Positions 25,698 to 35,553 of a stretch of 52,577 bases of DNA are shown piece after piece. A program made the translations under genes and the position numbers. The DNA lies in assembly GCA_003564155.1 (NCBI GenBank), contig PWOA01000109.1, positions 1 through 52,577 of the forward strand. The letters are read 5' to 3'. The stretch is from Candidatus Cloacimonadota bacterium. Lineage in GTDB: Bacteria; Cloacimonadota; Cloacimonadia; Cloacimonadales; PWNZ01. Below the pieces are notes generated by a model, which saw only the letters and a program-made list of their open reading frames with translations, was not told the DNA's origin and searched no databases. Positions within the stretch are counted from its first letter, which is position 1; each line of letters opens with the position of its first letter.

Positions 25698-26603
25698 ATG
25701 ATTCAAAGACTTGAAGACTTAGTAACCAAACTTGACAAAAGTAAGAAAAAAGGTTTAGCAGTAGTATGTGCTCAAGATACAAATACTATTCAAGCCATAG
25801 CAAAGGCAGCCCAAGATGGTTTTATCACTCCTTATATGATAGGATGCAAAGAAGAAATCTTAAAAACCATAAACCATTTTTCTTTACCTCGCTCTCTGTT
25901 TGAAATTATCGAGACAGAAGATGATGTTCAAGCTGCATCAAAAGCCGTAGAATTAGTAAGAAATGGTGATGCGGATATTCTGATGAAAGGGTTGGTTAGT
26001 TCATCTACATACTTAAAAGCTATCTTAGATAAGGAAAAAGGTTTGCTTCCTGAAGGTAATGTGTTAAGCCACCTAACAGTCATAGAGCTTCCTCAATATC
26101 ATAAGCTTCTTTTTTTAAGTGACGTTGCGGTAATCCCTTTTCCAAATTATCAACAAAAATCTCAAATGATAAAATATGCTCTGCAAGTGACAAAGAAATT
26201 TGGTATTTCACAGCCGAAGATTTCTCTATTATCAGCAACTGAAAAACCGACCGATAAAATTCCAGGAACTTTAGAAGCTACAGAACTTAAGAAAGAATTT
26301 ATTACAAACTATGGTGATGAATTGATAATTGACGGTCCTCTTGATGTATTCCTATCACTTGATCAAGAAAGTGTTCGAATAAAGGGAGTTCCCACACCGG
26401 TTAATGGTGATGCAGATGTATTAATATTTCCAAATATAGAAGCTGGTAATATCTTCTATAAAGGATCGGTTTTGTTGGGGAAAGGTAAGATCGCAGCTAT
26501 GTTAGTTGGCACGAATAGTCCCGTAATTTTAACTTCCAGAAGCGATACGACAGAATCCAAATATTACTCTATTCTCTTAGGCTGTTTAATGGCGAAAAGA
26601 TAA
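25698..26603 (+). CDS. ptb: Phosphate butyryltransferase
   Basis: The 301-residue enzyme exchanges phosphate for CoA on short acyl-CoAs, giving acyl phosphates that a kinase uses to make ATP. Motifs include DADILMKGLV, AILDKEKGLLPEG, HLTVIELPQYHKLL, SLDQESVRIKGVPTPVNGDADVLIFPNIEAGN (quoted in part: NGDADVLIFPNIEAGN) and LVGTNSPVILTSRSDT. It is of Ptb length and lacks the long N-terminal extension of some Pta. GGAGG lies 6 bases before the ATG. No kinase gene (buk or ack) is adjacent. The exact acyl chain (acetyl, butyryl, branched) is not settled by sequence. Confidence 0.9.
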   Translation: MIQRLEDLVTKLDKSKKKGLAVVCAQDTNTIQAIAKAAQDGFITPYMIGCKEEILKTINHFSLPRSLFEIIETEDDVQAASKAVELVRNGDADILMKGLVSSSTYLKAILDKEKGLLPEGNVLSHLTVIELPQYHKLLFLSDVAVIPFPNYQQKSQMIKYALQVTKKFGISQPKISLLSATEKPTDKIPGTLEATELKKEFITNYGDELIIDGPLDVFLSLDQESVRIKGVPTPVNGDADVLIFPNIEAGNIFYKGSVLLGKGKIAAMLVGTNSPVILTSRSDTTESKYYSILLGCLMAKR

Positions 26604-26654
26604 TATCAATCATTTAAATATCTAAAATAAATATTACCAAATAAGGAGATACTT

Positions 26655-27101
26655 TTGAAAATTGCATTAGCTTCGGATCATGCAGGTTATTCTCTAAAAG
26701 AATACCTAAAAAGCTATTTAGAAAAAAAGTTTAAAGTAATAGACTTTGGAACTTCTGCTAACACAAAAGCGGATTACCCGGTTATAACAATAACAGCTGC
26801 TCAAAGCGTTGCAGCCCAGGAATGTGATATGGGAATTATAATATGTGGTACCGGGATCGGCAGTTCTATTGCTGCCAATAAAGTTAAAGGGATAAGAGCA
26901 GCTCTTTGCCATTCTACCGATTTTGCCGTATTAAGTAAAAAGCATAATAATGCAAATGTACTTGTTCTACCCGGACGTTTTATTGCTGGTTGTTATGCGC
27001 AAGAGATTGTCCAAGTCTGGTTGGAAACCCAGTTTGAAGGTGGTAGACACGAAAACAGAATTAACCAAATTAAAGAATACGAAAATAGAGGTTTGATATG
27101 A
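26655..27101 (+). CDS. rpiB: Ribose-5-phosphate isomerase B
   Basis: RpiB interconverts ribose 5-phosphate and ribulose 5-phosphate. The 148-residue protein shows the family pattern: [34 protein letters not shown] with the catalytic cysteine, [23 protein letters not shown]. Translation begins at TTG 26655, 7 bases after AAGGAG. The last codons overlap glyA by 4 bases (ATGA), so translation is coupled. The rpiB-glyA pair is frequent in bacteria. Confidence 0.95.
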   Translation: MKIALASDHAGYSLKEYLKSYLEKKFKVIDFGTSANTKADYPVITITAAQSVAAQECDMGIIICGTGIGSSIAANKVKGIRAALCHSTDFAVLSKKHNNANVLVLPGRFIAGCYAQEIVQVWLETQFEGGRHENRINQIKEYENRGLI

Positions 27102-28393
27102 ATCATATTAAAATGCAAGATGTAGAAATATATGAAGCTATAGTTGGTGAGATTAAAAGACAGTCACAAAATTTAGAACTGATAGCCTCAGAGAATTTTG
27201 TTTCGCAAGCTGTTTTGGAAGCAGCAGGTTCAATTTTAACTAATAAATACGCCGAAGGTTATCCCTACAGGTGGAGTAAAAAAACCGGGAAAATTAACTA
27301 TAAACTGTATGGAAGGTATTACGGTGGCTGTGAGTATATTGACGACGTAGAAAGAATCGCCATCGAAAGAGCTAAAGAACTCTTTTCCGCAGAACACGCA
27401 AATGTTCAACCTCATTCCGGATCTCAAGCTAATATGGCAGCATACTTCTCTTTTGTCAAACCGGGAGATACTGTCCTATCTTTAGAACTTGCTCATGGCG
27501 GTCACCTTACTCACGGTCATCCACTCAGTTTTTCCGGCTCTTTATACAATATTGTACACTATGGGGTAGAAAAAGAAAGTGAAGTTTTTGACTATGCTAA
27601 GCTTATGGAAACAGCTAAAGAAGTTAAACCAAAACTAATTCTTGCAGGTGCTAGTGCCTATCCACGTAAAATGGATTTTGCCAAATTCCGGGAAATAGCG
27701 GATGTTGTGGGAGCATATTTAATGGTTGACATGGCTCATATTGCCGGACTTGTAGCCACAGGACTTCACTCCAGTCCAATTCCTTATGCAGATGTTGTAA
27801 CAACAACCACTCATAAAACGTTAAGAGGTCCAAGGGCAGGTTTAATTCTTTGTAAAGAAAAATTTGCTAAAGAAATTGACAAACAGGTGTTTCCTGGGAT
27901 TCAAGGAGGTCCTTTAATGCATATTATTGCCGCAAAGGCTGTTGCTTTCAAGGAAGCAATGACTGATGGTTTTAAAGATTATCAAAAACAAGTTGTTGCT
28001 AATGCCCAATCCTTGGCAGAATCGTTGTCTGATGTAGGCTTTAACCTTGTCTCCGGTGGAACGGATACCCACTTAATGCTTGTAAACTTAGGGACGATTG
28101 ATGAAGGTGGCCCTTCAGGTAAGAATATGGAAAACGCTCTTGATAAAGCTTCTATTACCGTTAATAAAAATACGGTTCCTTTTGATACCAGATCACCCTT
28201 TGTCGCTTCAGGTATTCGTATTGGAACACCTGCAGTTACGACACGTGGCATGAAAAACGAAGAGATGAAGGTGATTGCCAAACTAATAAAGAAAGTCTAT
28301 GATAACTATGAAGATGAAGAAATCTTAGAATCAATAAAAAAAGAAGTAAATGAACTATGTTCTCATTATCCACTCTATGATGATATTGTTTAA
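27098..28393 (+). CDS. glyA: Serine hydroxymethyltransferase with a short insertion
   Basis: GlyA is a PLP enzyme that converts serine and THF to glycine and methylene-THF. Family motifs are present: [45 protein letters not shown] and the PLP-lysine segment [12 protein letters not shown]. Length is 431, slightly above normal. Between NKYAEGYP and RYYGGCEY there is an extra segment of about 14 residues (around 57-71, rich in Lys and Tyr), where most bacterial enzymes read GYPGKRYYGG. It starts with ATG overlapping the rpiB stop. It would supply C1 units to FolD. Confidence 0.95.
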   Translation: MNHIKMQDVEIYEAIVGEIKRQSQNLELIASENFVSQAVLEAAGSILTNKYAEGYPYRWSKKTGKINYKLYGRYYGGCEYIDDVERIAIERAKELFSAEHANVQPHSGSQANMAAYFSFVKPGDTVLSLELAHGGHLTHGHPLSFSGSLYNIVHYGVEKESEVFDYAKLMETAKEVKPKLILAGASAYPRKMDFAKFREIADVVGAYLMVDMAHIAGLVATGLHSSPIPYADVVTTTTHKTLRGPRAGLILCKEKFAKEIDKQVFPGIQGGPLMHIIAAKAVAFKEAMTDGFKDYQKQVVANAQSLAESLSDVGFNLVSGGTDTHLMLVNLGTIDEGGPSGKNMENALDKASITVNKNTVPFDTRSPFVASGIRIGTPAVTTRGMKNEEMKVIAKLIKKVYDNYEDEEILESIKKEVNELCSHYPLYDDIV

Positions 28394-28505
28394 GGCGAAG
28401 AAGAATTAATGCTATAAACACTATGTTTGGCACATAATTTGCTACTTCATGTAAGTTTATATGTTAAGTTTTTTCAAGTAAATAATTTTGGAGGTAAGAA
28501 TTGAA

Positions 28506-31500
28506 ATGGTAAAAACGTTAAAAGAGAATCCGATCTTTCGATCGGTTATGTTAACTGGGTTGTTTTTGTTGGTGTTGTCGATTAATTGTGTCTACGGATA
28601 CAGCTATTTATTTGATATTGTATCAACGAATGATAACTATACAGAAATTGAATTTAATCTAAATGAATACGAAATCTATCCGGTAGAAGTTGACGGTGTA
28701 ACATATTACCGTCTATTTCATCCGGATGCCGGCTATCTAATGAATGCTAAATATCCCGAGGTATTATCCTTCTCGTTTATGTTATCAATACCGCGTACAG
28801 GTACTGCAGAAGTTGAACAGCCGAAAATATTAAAGAGCAAAGTTATTGATGATATTATGCTTTTCCCATCTCAGGGATACGATTTAAAAATATCGGAAAA
28901 GGATGGATTCCTAATTGATGATGAACACTATCAAAAGGATGCTAATTATCCTGAGTATTCTGTTCAGATAAGTGAACCCTCAATAATGAGAGATACAAGA
29001 TTAGTGAGTGTAACTTTGTATCCATTCGTTTACAATGCTTCCAGTCAAGAATTAACTGTTAGAGAAAGAATGACGGTTCGAGTTAATTATGATCAAAGTA
29101 CTCGAGGGTATAACGAACTTACAGGACCGGAACGAAGGATATCACGAGGTTTCGAAAGAGTTAAAAAGGGATTGTTACTTAATTATGGACAGTTCCGTAA
29201 TCCTAACTTGGAATATCAACCCCGAAGCATATTAGTAATTTATCATCACAGTTCAACTATCACAACTTTAGTCAAGCAGTTTATTGACTGGAAACGTGAT
29301 AAGGGTTTCGTGGTTCATTCGACCGATACATCGAATTTGAGTACTGCTCATGCAATTGCAGGTTACGTTCGTAATGCATACCTCAACTGGGATGTACCCC
29401 CGGAGTATGTTGCTCTAATTGGAGGAAGTGGGAGTTTAACTATACCACATAATTCAGGTGATCATCACATATCATTGATAACGGATGATAATTATTCTGA
29501 TGTATTTGTTGGCAGGATATCTGTGCCTGATGCCCAAGGTTTAGCAACCGCTTGGAATAAAATTCGCAATTATGAAAGAACTCCATTTTTAGGTGATACT
29601 TCATGGTATGAACGTAACGCTCTTATTGCAGATTTACATTCTCATAGCCCAACAATTCCTAATGCATCACCTTTATTTTTGATGAAATATATAAAAGAAA
29701 TGATGTTGACCCATAATGAAGATAATAACATTACGGAAATATACGAATCACCTTTCCCAGCTCGCATGACTTCAGCAATGAATGCAGGAGGTACTTTCTT
29801 TTGGTACAGAGGAGCTATAGGCGTTTCGGGCTGGAGTCCTAGTGAAAACTTGAATAATGGTTACAGAATGCCGAATGCAAATTTTGTTACATGTAGTACA
29901 CTCGATTTTAACGGTGGACGTACTACAGAGCCGGCTTTCCGTGTTGGAACACCTACAGTAGCCAAAGGAGCAGTATCAGCTGTCGGTTTTATCGGTGGTG
30001 TTAACACAGGCCCCGGAAACGCTTTAACAGCCGGTACATTAAACGGTGTTTATGTTGACGGGATTAGAACTATTGGAGAAAGTTTAGTTTATTCTAAAAC
30101 TAATTTGTGGAGAACTTATGAAAACAGCCACCCACAACAAGCTACACAACATGCGAGAGGCGGTAACCTCATTGGTGATCCTTCCATGGATATTTGGGTT
30201 GACATCCCTGACACATTGATTGCGACTTATCCGGATTCCTTAGCTCAAGGTTCTAATAGTATTGTAATAACTGTAACGGATAACGATGATCGACCAATTG
30301 AAGGAGCATGGGTAACTATAAGACAATTAGATGAAGATGATGACGGAGACGAGTTTGAATCAGTATTTCATACAGGATATACCGGCGCAGATGGCGTTGT
30401 TGTTCGTTTTTTCGATTCTGATATTGAAGGTGAGATTCGAGTAACAGTCACAAAACCGGATTATATTCCTCATCTTGGTAGTTTTGATTTATATGACGAT
30501 CCGGCAGTAAGTTATGACAATATAGTACTAAATGGAGACCTAATTGCCGGTAATGAAGTTAGGTTTGCTTTAATTGCCCGAAATCATCAAGATAATGATG
30601 TAGAAGGAGTTAGTGGAACTATATCTACTGATAGTGAGTTTATTAATATTATAAACAGCACTTCAGCTTTTGGTAACATTGATGAGGACGATACTGCAGA
30701 ATCTTTGTCTGACTATACAATTGATATATTGCCTGATACACCTGCAAACCATAACGCAATTATCGATTTTACCGTAACTGATAATAATGATAATAGTTGG
30801 ATCAGCAGGTTTATGTTGACTATTATCAACGGCAATCTTGTTGTTGACCATTTAGATATTATTGATGATGGTGGTGACGGAGCTATAGATCCTTTAGAAG
30901 AAGCAGATTTACGCTTTTTTATCAAGAATAATGGAAATATCACTATACCAAACGTCCAGGGAACTTTATCGGGTGATATCGCCGGCTTATCGATAGTTGA
31001 TCATACAGCTCATTTTGGCGACATATATCCTGACGAAACGATACCGAGCATTGAAGATCATTTTAGAGTATCTACTTCTACCTATGTTATACCTGGCATG
31101 ATTTTTGATCTTGAGTTACATCTTTTTAATGAAGAAGGATTTTCGCAAAGACAGATTGTAAAACTACCTATAGGTACTGTAACCGTGGATACGCCTTTGG
31201 GACCCTGTGAATATGGCTATTGGATTTATGACTGTGGTGATGAAGGTTTTATAGATTCACCGGAATATGATTGGATTGAAATTGCTCCTGGAAATGAAGG
31301 ATTTGCTGGGAGAGAGATAGATATTGATTCCGATTACGATAATATTCAGGAATTTGAAACAGTTGATTTACCTTTTACATTCACCTTTTACGGTGAAGAT
31401 TACGACGAGATAACAATTTCAACCAACGGTTGGATAGCATTTGGTGAAACTGAACAAGGAACTCAGAGAAATTGGAGAATACCTGGACCTTTAGGACCCA

Positions 31501-34500
31501 GCCCTATGGTCGCTGCATTTTGGGATAATTTAAGACCCGGTTCGGGTGGTATATACACTTACTATTGGGAAGAACGCAATAAGTACATAATCCAATGGGA
31601 AAACAATCAGAATGTTTTAGGTAATGAAATCAATACATTCCAGATAATACTCTATGATCCCAACTCATACTACACCACAACTTTTGATGGGCCGATTAAG
31701 ATCCAGTATAAAGTATTCAATAATGTTAATAACGGTGCAAATAGTCCTTCGGGTATCGGTAACTGGGGTAATTATTGTTCTGTCGGTATTCGAAATCATT
31801 TAAATAATACTGGTTTAGAATATACTTTTAATGATACTTATCCGACAGCTGCACGACCAATAGAGGATGAAACTGCACTCTATATCACAACAGGTCTCGG
31901 TTCAGCTTTAGTAGCTATTGAAAATTTCTCTTTTACAAGTGAAAGAAAGTCCATGCCGGAATATGGAGAGATTGCTGAAATCAATATGTCTCTTCAAAAT
32001 GTAGGTATTGAAGATGCCTTCGAGGTGGAAGCAGTCTTAACATCAGAAGATCCATATATAACTGTCTTGCAAGATTCATATACTTTCGGCGATATAGAGA
32101 TTGAACAGTCAATTCCTATTAATGAAGCTTTTGTGATCGAAGTAGCAGATGATGTACCACATCTTCATCGAGCTCATCTAAGGTTGACTATCTCTGCTGA
32201 TGATAACTTGTTATGGTCATATGCTTTATTGTTTAATGTTAGCGCGCCCTCTTTAAAAACATTAATACCCTTTGTTCATGACCCAGCTCCCGGAGGAAAT
32301 GAAAATGGGTTTATTGATGCAGGCGAAGAACTAATAATGTATATACCGATCCAAAATGAAGGATCAACATCACAACCGGTCACGATTAATGTCAACTCAG
32401 AATGTGAATTGTCGACTATAACTGAAATATCTGATGCTAATCTTCCTTTTATTAGTTCTAAGGAGACACAGTTTCCCGCTGTACATTTATCTATAAGCGA
32501 TGATGTAGAAGTTGGTGATGGAATCCGGTTTAGCTATACTTATCAGACAGGGAATTATGAATTTGTCGGACATTTCTTGGTAGGAGCCGGAGGAATAATA
32601 CCTGTTCAAATGGGGCGTGGAGATAATACCACTGGCACCACAGAAGTATGTCCTCTTAACATATATTATTTGAGTAACAGAAGTCAATTTATATATACTG
32701 TTGATGAATTTAATGCAGAGGGTATATTTGGAGAGTTTCCTATAAACCAGTTTGGATTTTATGTTGAGGGAGCTCCTGCAAATTCATTAAGTGATTTCTC
32801 AATAAAGATGCGACATACAACCGCTGATGATGCATCTTCTCATCATGGGGATAATTTAGTAACAGTCTATTCTACAGACAGTTATTCACCTACTGCCGGA
32901 GACTGGGATTTGATAACCTTAGACGAACCTTTCGTCTGGAACGGAATTGATAATGTACTCATAGATACTTCATTTTCTCCGGTATCGGGATGGAATGCTT
33001 CGGGACAAATAAAAATATATGATTATCAAAACGGTTATAGGTATGCTGCAGATGATACTGATCAAAGAAATGCTGCAACTGATACCGTAAATAATAATAA
33101 ACCTCAGTCATTACTGATGATGGGTATCGATCCTGACGCAGTAGCTAATCGCCCTCGGAACCTTACCGGAACCACTGTAGATACAGGAATCGAACTTAGC
33201 TGGGAAGCTCCACGGGGAAATCGTGATTTTACGGATGATAGAAGAAGAAGATCTGATAATCGAAGTTCGCATGAAAATAGAAATGCTACCTACAATGTTT
33301 ATCGTAATGGTGTTTTGTTAACCGACGAACCGATTGTTACGAGAATATATGTAGATACCACTGCAGAAGGCAATAAAAATTATCATTATTATGTAACAGC
33401 TGTTATTGATGATATGGAATCTACTCAATCAAATCTTGTATCGATTAGACCGTTTGCCGCAGATGCTCCGATATTTGATCTTTCTTCAGGTGTTTATCAT
33501 GAGCCTATATTCGTCACCATAACAAGCGAAACGGACGAAAGTGTTGTCTACTATACACTTGATGGAACTGATCCCACGGAAGATGATTACCTCTATGAAG
33601 AGCCTGTCGAAATACTTTACCATTCAGAACTTAGAGCCAAAGCTGTTAGAGATGGGTGGATAGATAGTCCGGTAGTAGCTGCTCAATACTATATCCTATA
33701 TCCTCCCGATAATCCAATGGGCGTAGGAAGCACAAGTTCAGTAAGCCTTAGCTGGGACGAACCTTGGTCTCAGGACAATAATCTCAATCATTATGATTAT
33801 AATAGCTTAACTGGTCGCATGAGAACATCTAGAAGCCGTGCTCAGAGTAGAAATAATTACAGGACTGATGTTAAAGGATACAACATCTACCGTTCTATTG
33901 ATAAAGAAGCTTTTGATAAAATTAATGATGAATTGATTGAAGATTTAGAGTATAATGATCTCGATTTGGAGATAAATGTTTACTATTATTATCTAACTGC
34001 TGTTTATGAACAAGGCGAGTCCGGTCCTACCGAAACAATGCCGGTAGGAGTTGGAATAGCTACCAAGCCTGTATTTGATCCCGAGCCCGGCTCTTACGAT
34101 GGACAGGTAGAAGTATCAATTATTAATACTGCCGGTCCGCGAGCTACAGTTTATTACACATTAGATGGAAGTGAACCCAATGAGGATTCTCAAGAATATA
34201 CAGGCTTTCCTATAGTTATTGAAACAACTACCACAATCAGAACATATGCAGTACGTGATGATTGGAAAGATAGTGAAATAGCTCGAGGAATGTACAGGAT
34301 AAGAGAAGTTTCTGTTGAAGATGATGATACCGTTCCGGCATTGAAAACGGAACTATTAGCTGCATACCCCAATCCTTTTAACCCATATACCAATATTTCT
34401 TTTTCACTAAAAGAATCTGATAATGTGACCATAGAAATTTACAATATACTTGGTAAGAAAGTTAAAACTTTGGTAGATGATTATATTCAAGCAGGAAACC

Positions 34501-34619
34501 ATAGTATGGTATGGAATGGTCAAGATGCAAATAGTAGAAGAGTTAGTAGCGGTATATATTTCTATAGGATGCAAACAAGCAATTATTCTTCAATCAGAAA
34601 AATTGTCTTGCTAAAATAA
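28506..34619 (+). CDS. Giant secreted C25 (gingipain-like) protein with C-terminal sorting domain
   Basis: The 2037-residue protein has an N-terminal signal peptide (hydrophobic core LTGLFLLVLSINCVYG), a propeptide-like region, a C25 caspase-like domain (PRSILVIYHHSS, then YVALIGGSGS, DVFVGRIS), several Ig/CARDB-like domains, two chitobiase-C-terminal-like repeats (VYYTLDGTDP at about 33547, VYYTLDGSEP at about 34147) with fibronectin III domains, and a C-terminal type IX-like sorting module (AYPNPFNPYTNISFSL ... GIYFYRM ... RKIVLLK). The catalytic cysteine is kept (Cys463, TCSTLDF), but the GHG histidine motif reads YRGAIG (residues 434-439), with alanine. ATG 28506 is chosen (GGAGG 11 bases upstream); TTG 28488 overlaps that site. 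Either inactive, or a variant catalytic arrangement. Confidence 0.88.
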   Translation: MVKTLKENPIFRSVMLTGLFLLVLSINCVYGYSYLFDIVSTNDNYTEIEFNLNEYEIYPVEVDGVTYYRLFHPDAGYLMNAKYPEVLSFSFMLSIPRTGTAEVEQPKILKSKVIDDIMLFPSQGYDLKISEKDGFLIDDEHYQKDANYPEYSVQISEPSIMRDTRLVSVTLYPFVYNASSQELTVRERMTVRVNYDQSTRGYNELTGPERRISRGFERVKKGLLLNYGQFRNPNLEYQPRSILVIYHHSSTITTLVKQFIDWKRDKGFVVHSTDTSNLSTAHAIAGYVRNAYLNWDVPPEYVALIGGSGSLTIPHNSGDHHISLITDDNYSDVFVGRISVPDAQGLATAWNKIRNYERTPFLGDTSWYERNALIADLHSHSPTIPNASPLFLMKYIKEMMLTHNEDNNITEIYESPFPARMTSAMNAGGTFFWYRGAIGVSGWSPSENLNNGYRMPNANFVTCSTLDFNGGRTTEPAFRVGTPTVAKGAVSAVGFIGGVNTGPGNALTAGTLNGVYVDGIRTIGESLVYSKTNLWRTYENSHPQQATQHARGGNLIGDPSMDIWVDIPDTLIATYPDSLAQGSNSIVITVTDNDDRPIEGAWVTIRQLDEDDDGDEFESVFHTGYTGADGVVVRFFDSDIEGEIRVTVTKPDYIPHLGSFDLYDDPAVSYDNIVLNGDLIAGNEVRFALIARNHQDNDVEGVSGTISTDSEFINIINSTSAFGNIDEDDTAESLSDYTIDILPDTPANHNAIIDFTVTDNNDNSWISRFMLTIINGNLVVDHLDIIDDGGDGAIDPLEEADLRFFIKNNGNITIPNVQGTLSGDIAGLSIVDHTAHFGDIYPDETIPSIEDHFRVSTSTYVIPGMIFDLELHLFNEEGFSQRQIVKLPIGTVTVDTPLGPCEYGYWIYDCGDEGFIDSPEYDWIEIAPGNEGFAGREIDIDSDYDNIQEFETVDLPFTFTFYGEDYDEITISTNGWIAFGETEQGTQRNWRIPGPLGPSPMVAAFWDNLRPGSGGIYTYYWEERNKYIIQWENNQNVLGNEINTFQIILYDPNSYYTTTFDGPIKIQYKVFNNVNNGANSPSGIGNWGNYCSVGIRNHLNNTGLEYTFNDTYPTAARPIEDETALYITTGLGSALVAIENFSFTSERKSMPEYGEIAEINMSLQNVGIEDAFEVEAVLTSEDPYITVLQDSYTFGDIEIEQSIPINEAFVIEVADDVPHLHRAHLRLTISADDNLLWSYALLFNVSAPSLKTLIPFVHDPAPGGNENGFIDAGEELIMYIPIQNEGSTSQPVTINVNSECELSTITEISDANLPFISSKETQFPAVHLSISDDVEVGDGIRFSYTYQTGNYEFVGHFLVGAGGIIPVQMGRGDNTTGTTEVCPLNIYYLSNRSQFIYTVDEFNAEGIFGEFPINQFGFYVEGAPANSLSDFSIKMRHTTADDASSHHGDNLVTVYSTDSYSPTAGDWDLITLDEPFVWNGIDNVLIDTSFSPVSGWNASGQIKIYDYQNGYRYAADDTDQRNAATDTVNNNKPQSLLMMGIDPDAVANRPRNLTGTTVDTGIELSWEAPRGNRDFTDDRRRRSDNRSSHENRNATYNVYRNGVLLTDEPIVTRIYVDTTAEGNKNYHYYVTAVIDDMESTQSNLVSIRPFAADAPIFDLSSGVYHEPIFVTITSETDESVVYYTLDGTDPTEDDYLYEEPVEILYHSELRAKAVRDGWIDSPVVAAQYYILYPPDNPMGVGSTSSVSLSWDEPWSQDNNLNHYDYNSLTGRMRTSRSRAQSRNNYRTDVKGYNIYRSIDKEAFDKINDELIEDLEYNDLDLEINVYYYYLTAVYEQGESGPTETMPVGVGIATKPVFDPEPGSYDGQVEVSIINTAGPRATVYYTLDGSEPNEDSQEYTGFPIVIETTTTIRTYAVRDDWKDSEIARGMYRIREVSVEDDDTVPALKTELLAAYPNPFNPYTNISFSLKESDNVTIEIYNILGKKVKTLVDDYIQAGNHSMVWNGQDANSRRVSSGIYFYRMQTSNYSSIRKIVLLK

Positions 34620-34688
34620 TAAATGATTATTAATGCCTGAGGGGATAAATATAATTTGCCTTCTCAGCTTATCCAAGAAATTTACATG

Positions 34689-34721
34689 ACAAAGGCCTGG
34701 CTTGACCGGGCCTTTGTTTGT
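34689..34721 (+). terminator. Intrinsic terminator after the C25 gene
   Basis: ACAAAGGCC at 34689-34697 pairs perfectly with GGCCTTTGT at 34709-34717, followed by a short T-rich tail. It lies 70 bases after the giant protease gene. Confidence 0.85.
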
Positions 34722-34819
34722 TACATTGATTACGTAAGTCCACAAAATATTTAAAATATCATTTAGCTGCATACTATAAGCTTTAACAAATCATTTATAT
34801 AAAAGTACCGGAGCTAATT

Positions 34820-35368
34820 ATGATAGTATTCCAAACTGAAAGGTTAATCATTCGTATGGTTAAAGATGATGATACAGACTTCATAACTGAACTTTGGAAT
34901 GAACCAGCAGTAATGAAGTATGTCGGTTTTCCCGGTGGATTAAAGATTACTAAACAGCAAGTTTCCCATATCATAAAAGAGCATGATGAAAATCCTTACG
35001 ATCACATCTTGATTATCACTCTTCAAGACGGTACCCGCATTGGAAACACAAAAATCGGCAGTATCAAAGAAGAGGGCATTTGCGAAACAGATATGAAAAT
35101 CGCACCCCAATTTTGGGGGAATAGCTACGGTAAAGAAACAAAAAAGGGGTTAGTTGACTATATCTTCAAAAATACCGATGCTCAAATCGTTCAAGCTACA
35201 CCCAATAAACAAAACTCAGCTTCCATCAAGATGCAAGAATATGTAGGTGCTAAACCGGTTAAAGAAGGGATTTTTACTTTTCCCGAAGATATGCAAGATT
35301 ACACCTGTCCTGTTCCTTATATTATTTATCATCTAACAAGAGAAGAGTGGAAGAAGAGATTAGAATAA
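34820..35368 (+). CDS. GNAT-family N-acetyltransferase (RimJ/RimL type)
   Basis: A 182-residue protein with GNAT features: TERLIIRMVKDDD at the start, GTRIGNTKIGSI before beta strand 4, a degenerate acetyl-CoA loop (PQFWGNSYGKETKKGLVDYIF), and PNKQNSASIKMQEYVGAK, typical of RimJ/RimL-like acetyltransferases. The target is unknown. GGAG lies upstream of the ATG. It is a single gene, convergent with the M12-type protease. Confidence 0.85.
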   Translation: MIVFQTERLIIRMVKDDDTDFITELWNEPAVMKYVGFPGGLKITKQQVSHIIKEHDENPYDHILIITLQDGTRIGNTKIGSIKEEGICETDMKIAPQFWGNSYGKETKKGLVDYIFKNTDAQIVQATPNKQNSASIKMQEYVGAKPVKEGIFTFPEDMQDYTCPVPYIIYHLTREEWKKRLE

Positions 35369-35553
35369 CAACTAGCAAATGCTTGACCTACTGCCATTAA
35401 TTCCATAAATGACAATCAGTTCATTTCATGAAATATGATTCATAATGGGGAATAATGCTAATTTATTTTATACTAATCAACTATTCCAATAGTCTACTAC
35501 TTACAACCTTGAACCCTAATCTGCTAGTGTAACGTCAGATACATAAGGCAAAA

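Noticed and set aside
35369-35553. A gene or terminator between the GNAT and M12-type protease genes
   Set aside because: Only a short TTTCATGAAA palindrome is visible, with no T run or ribosome-binding site.
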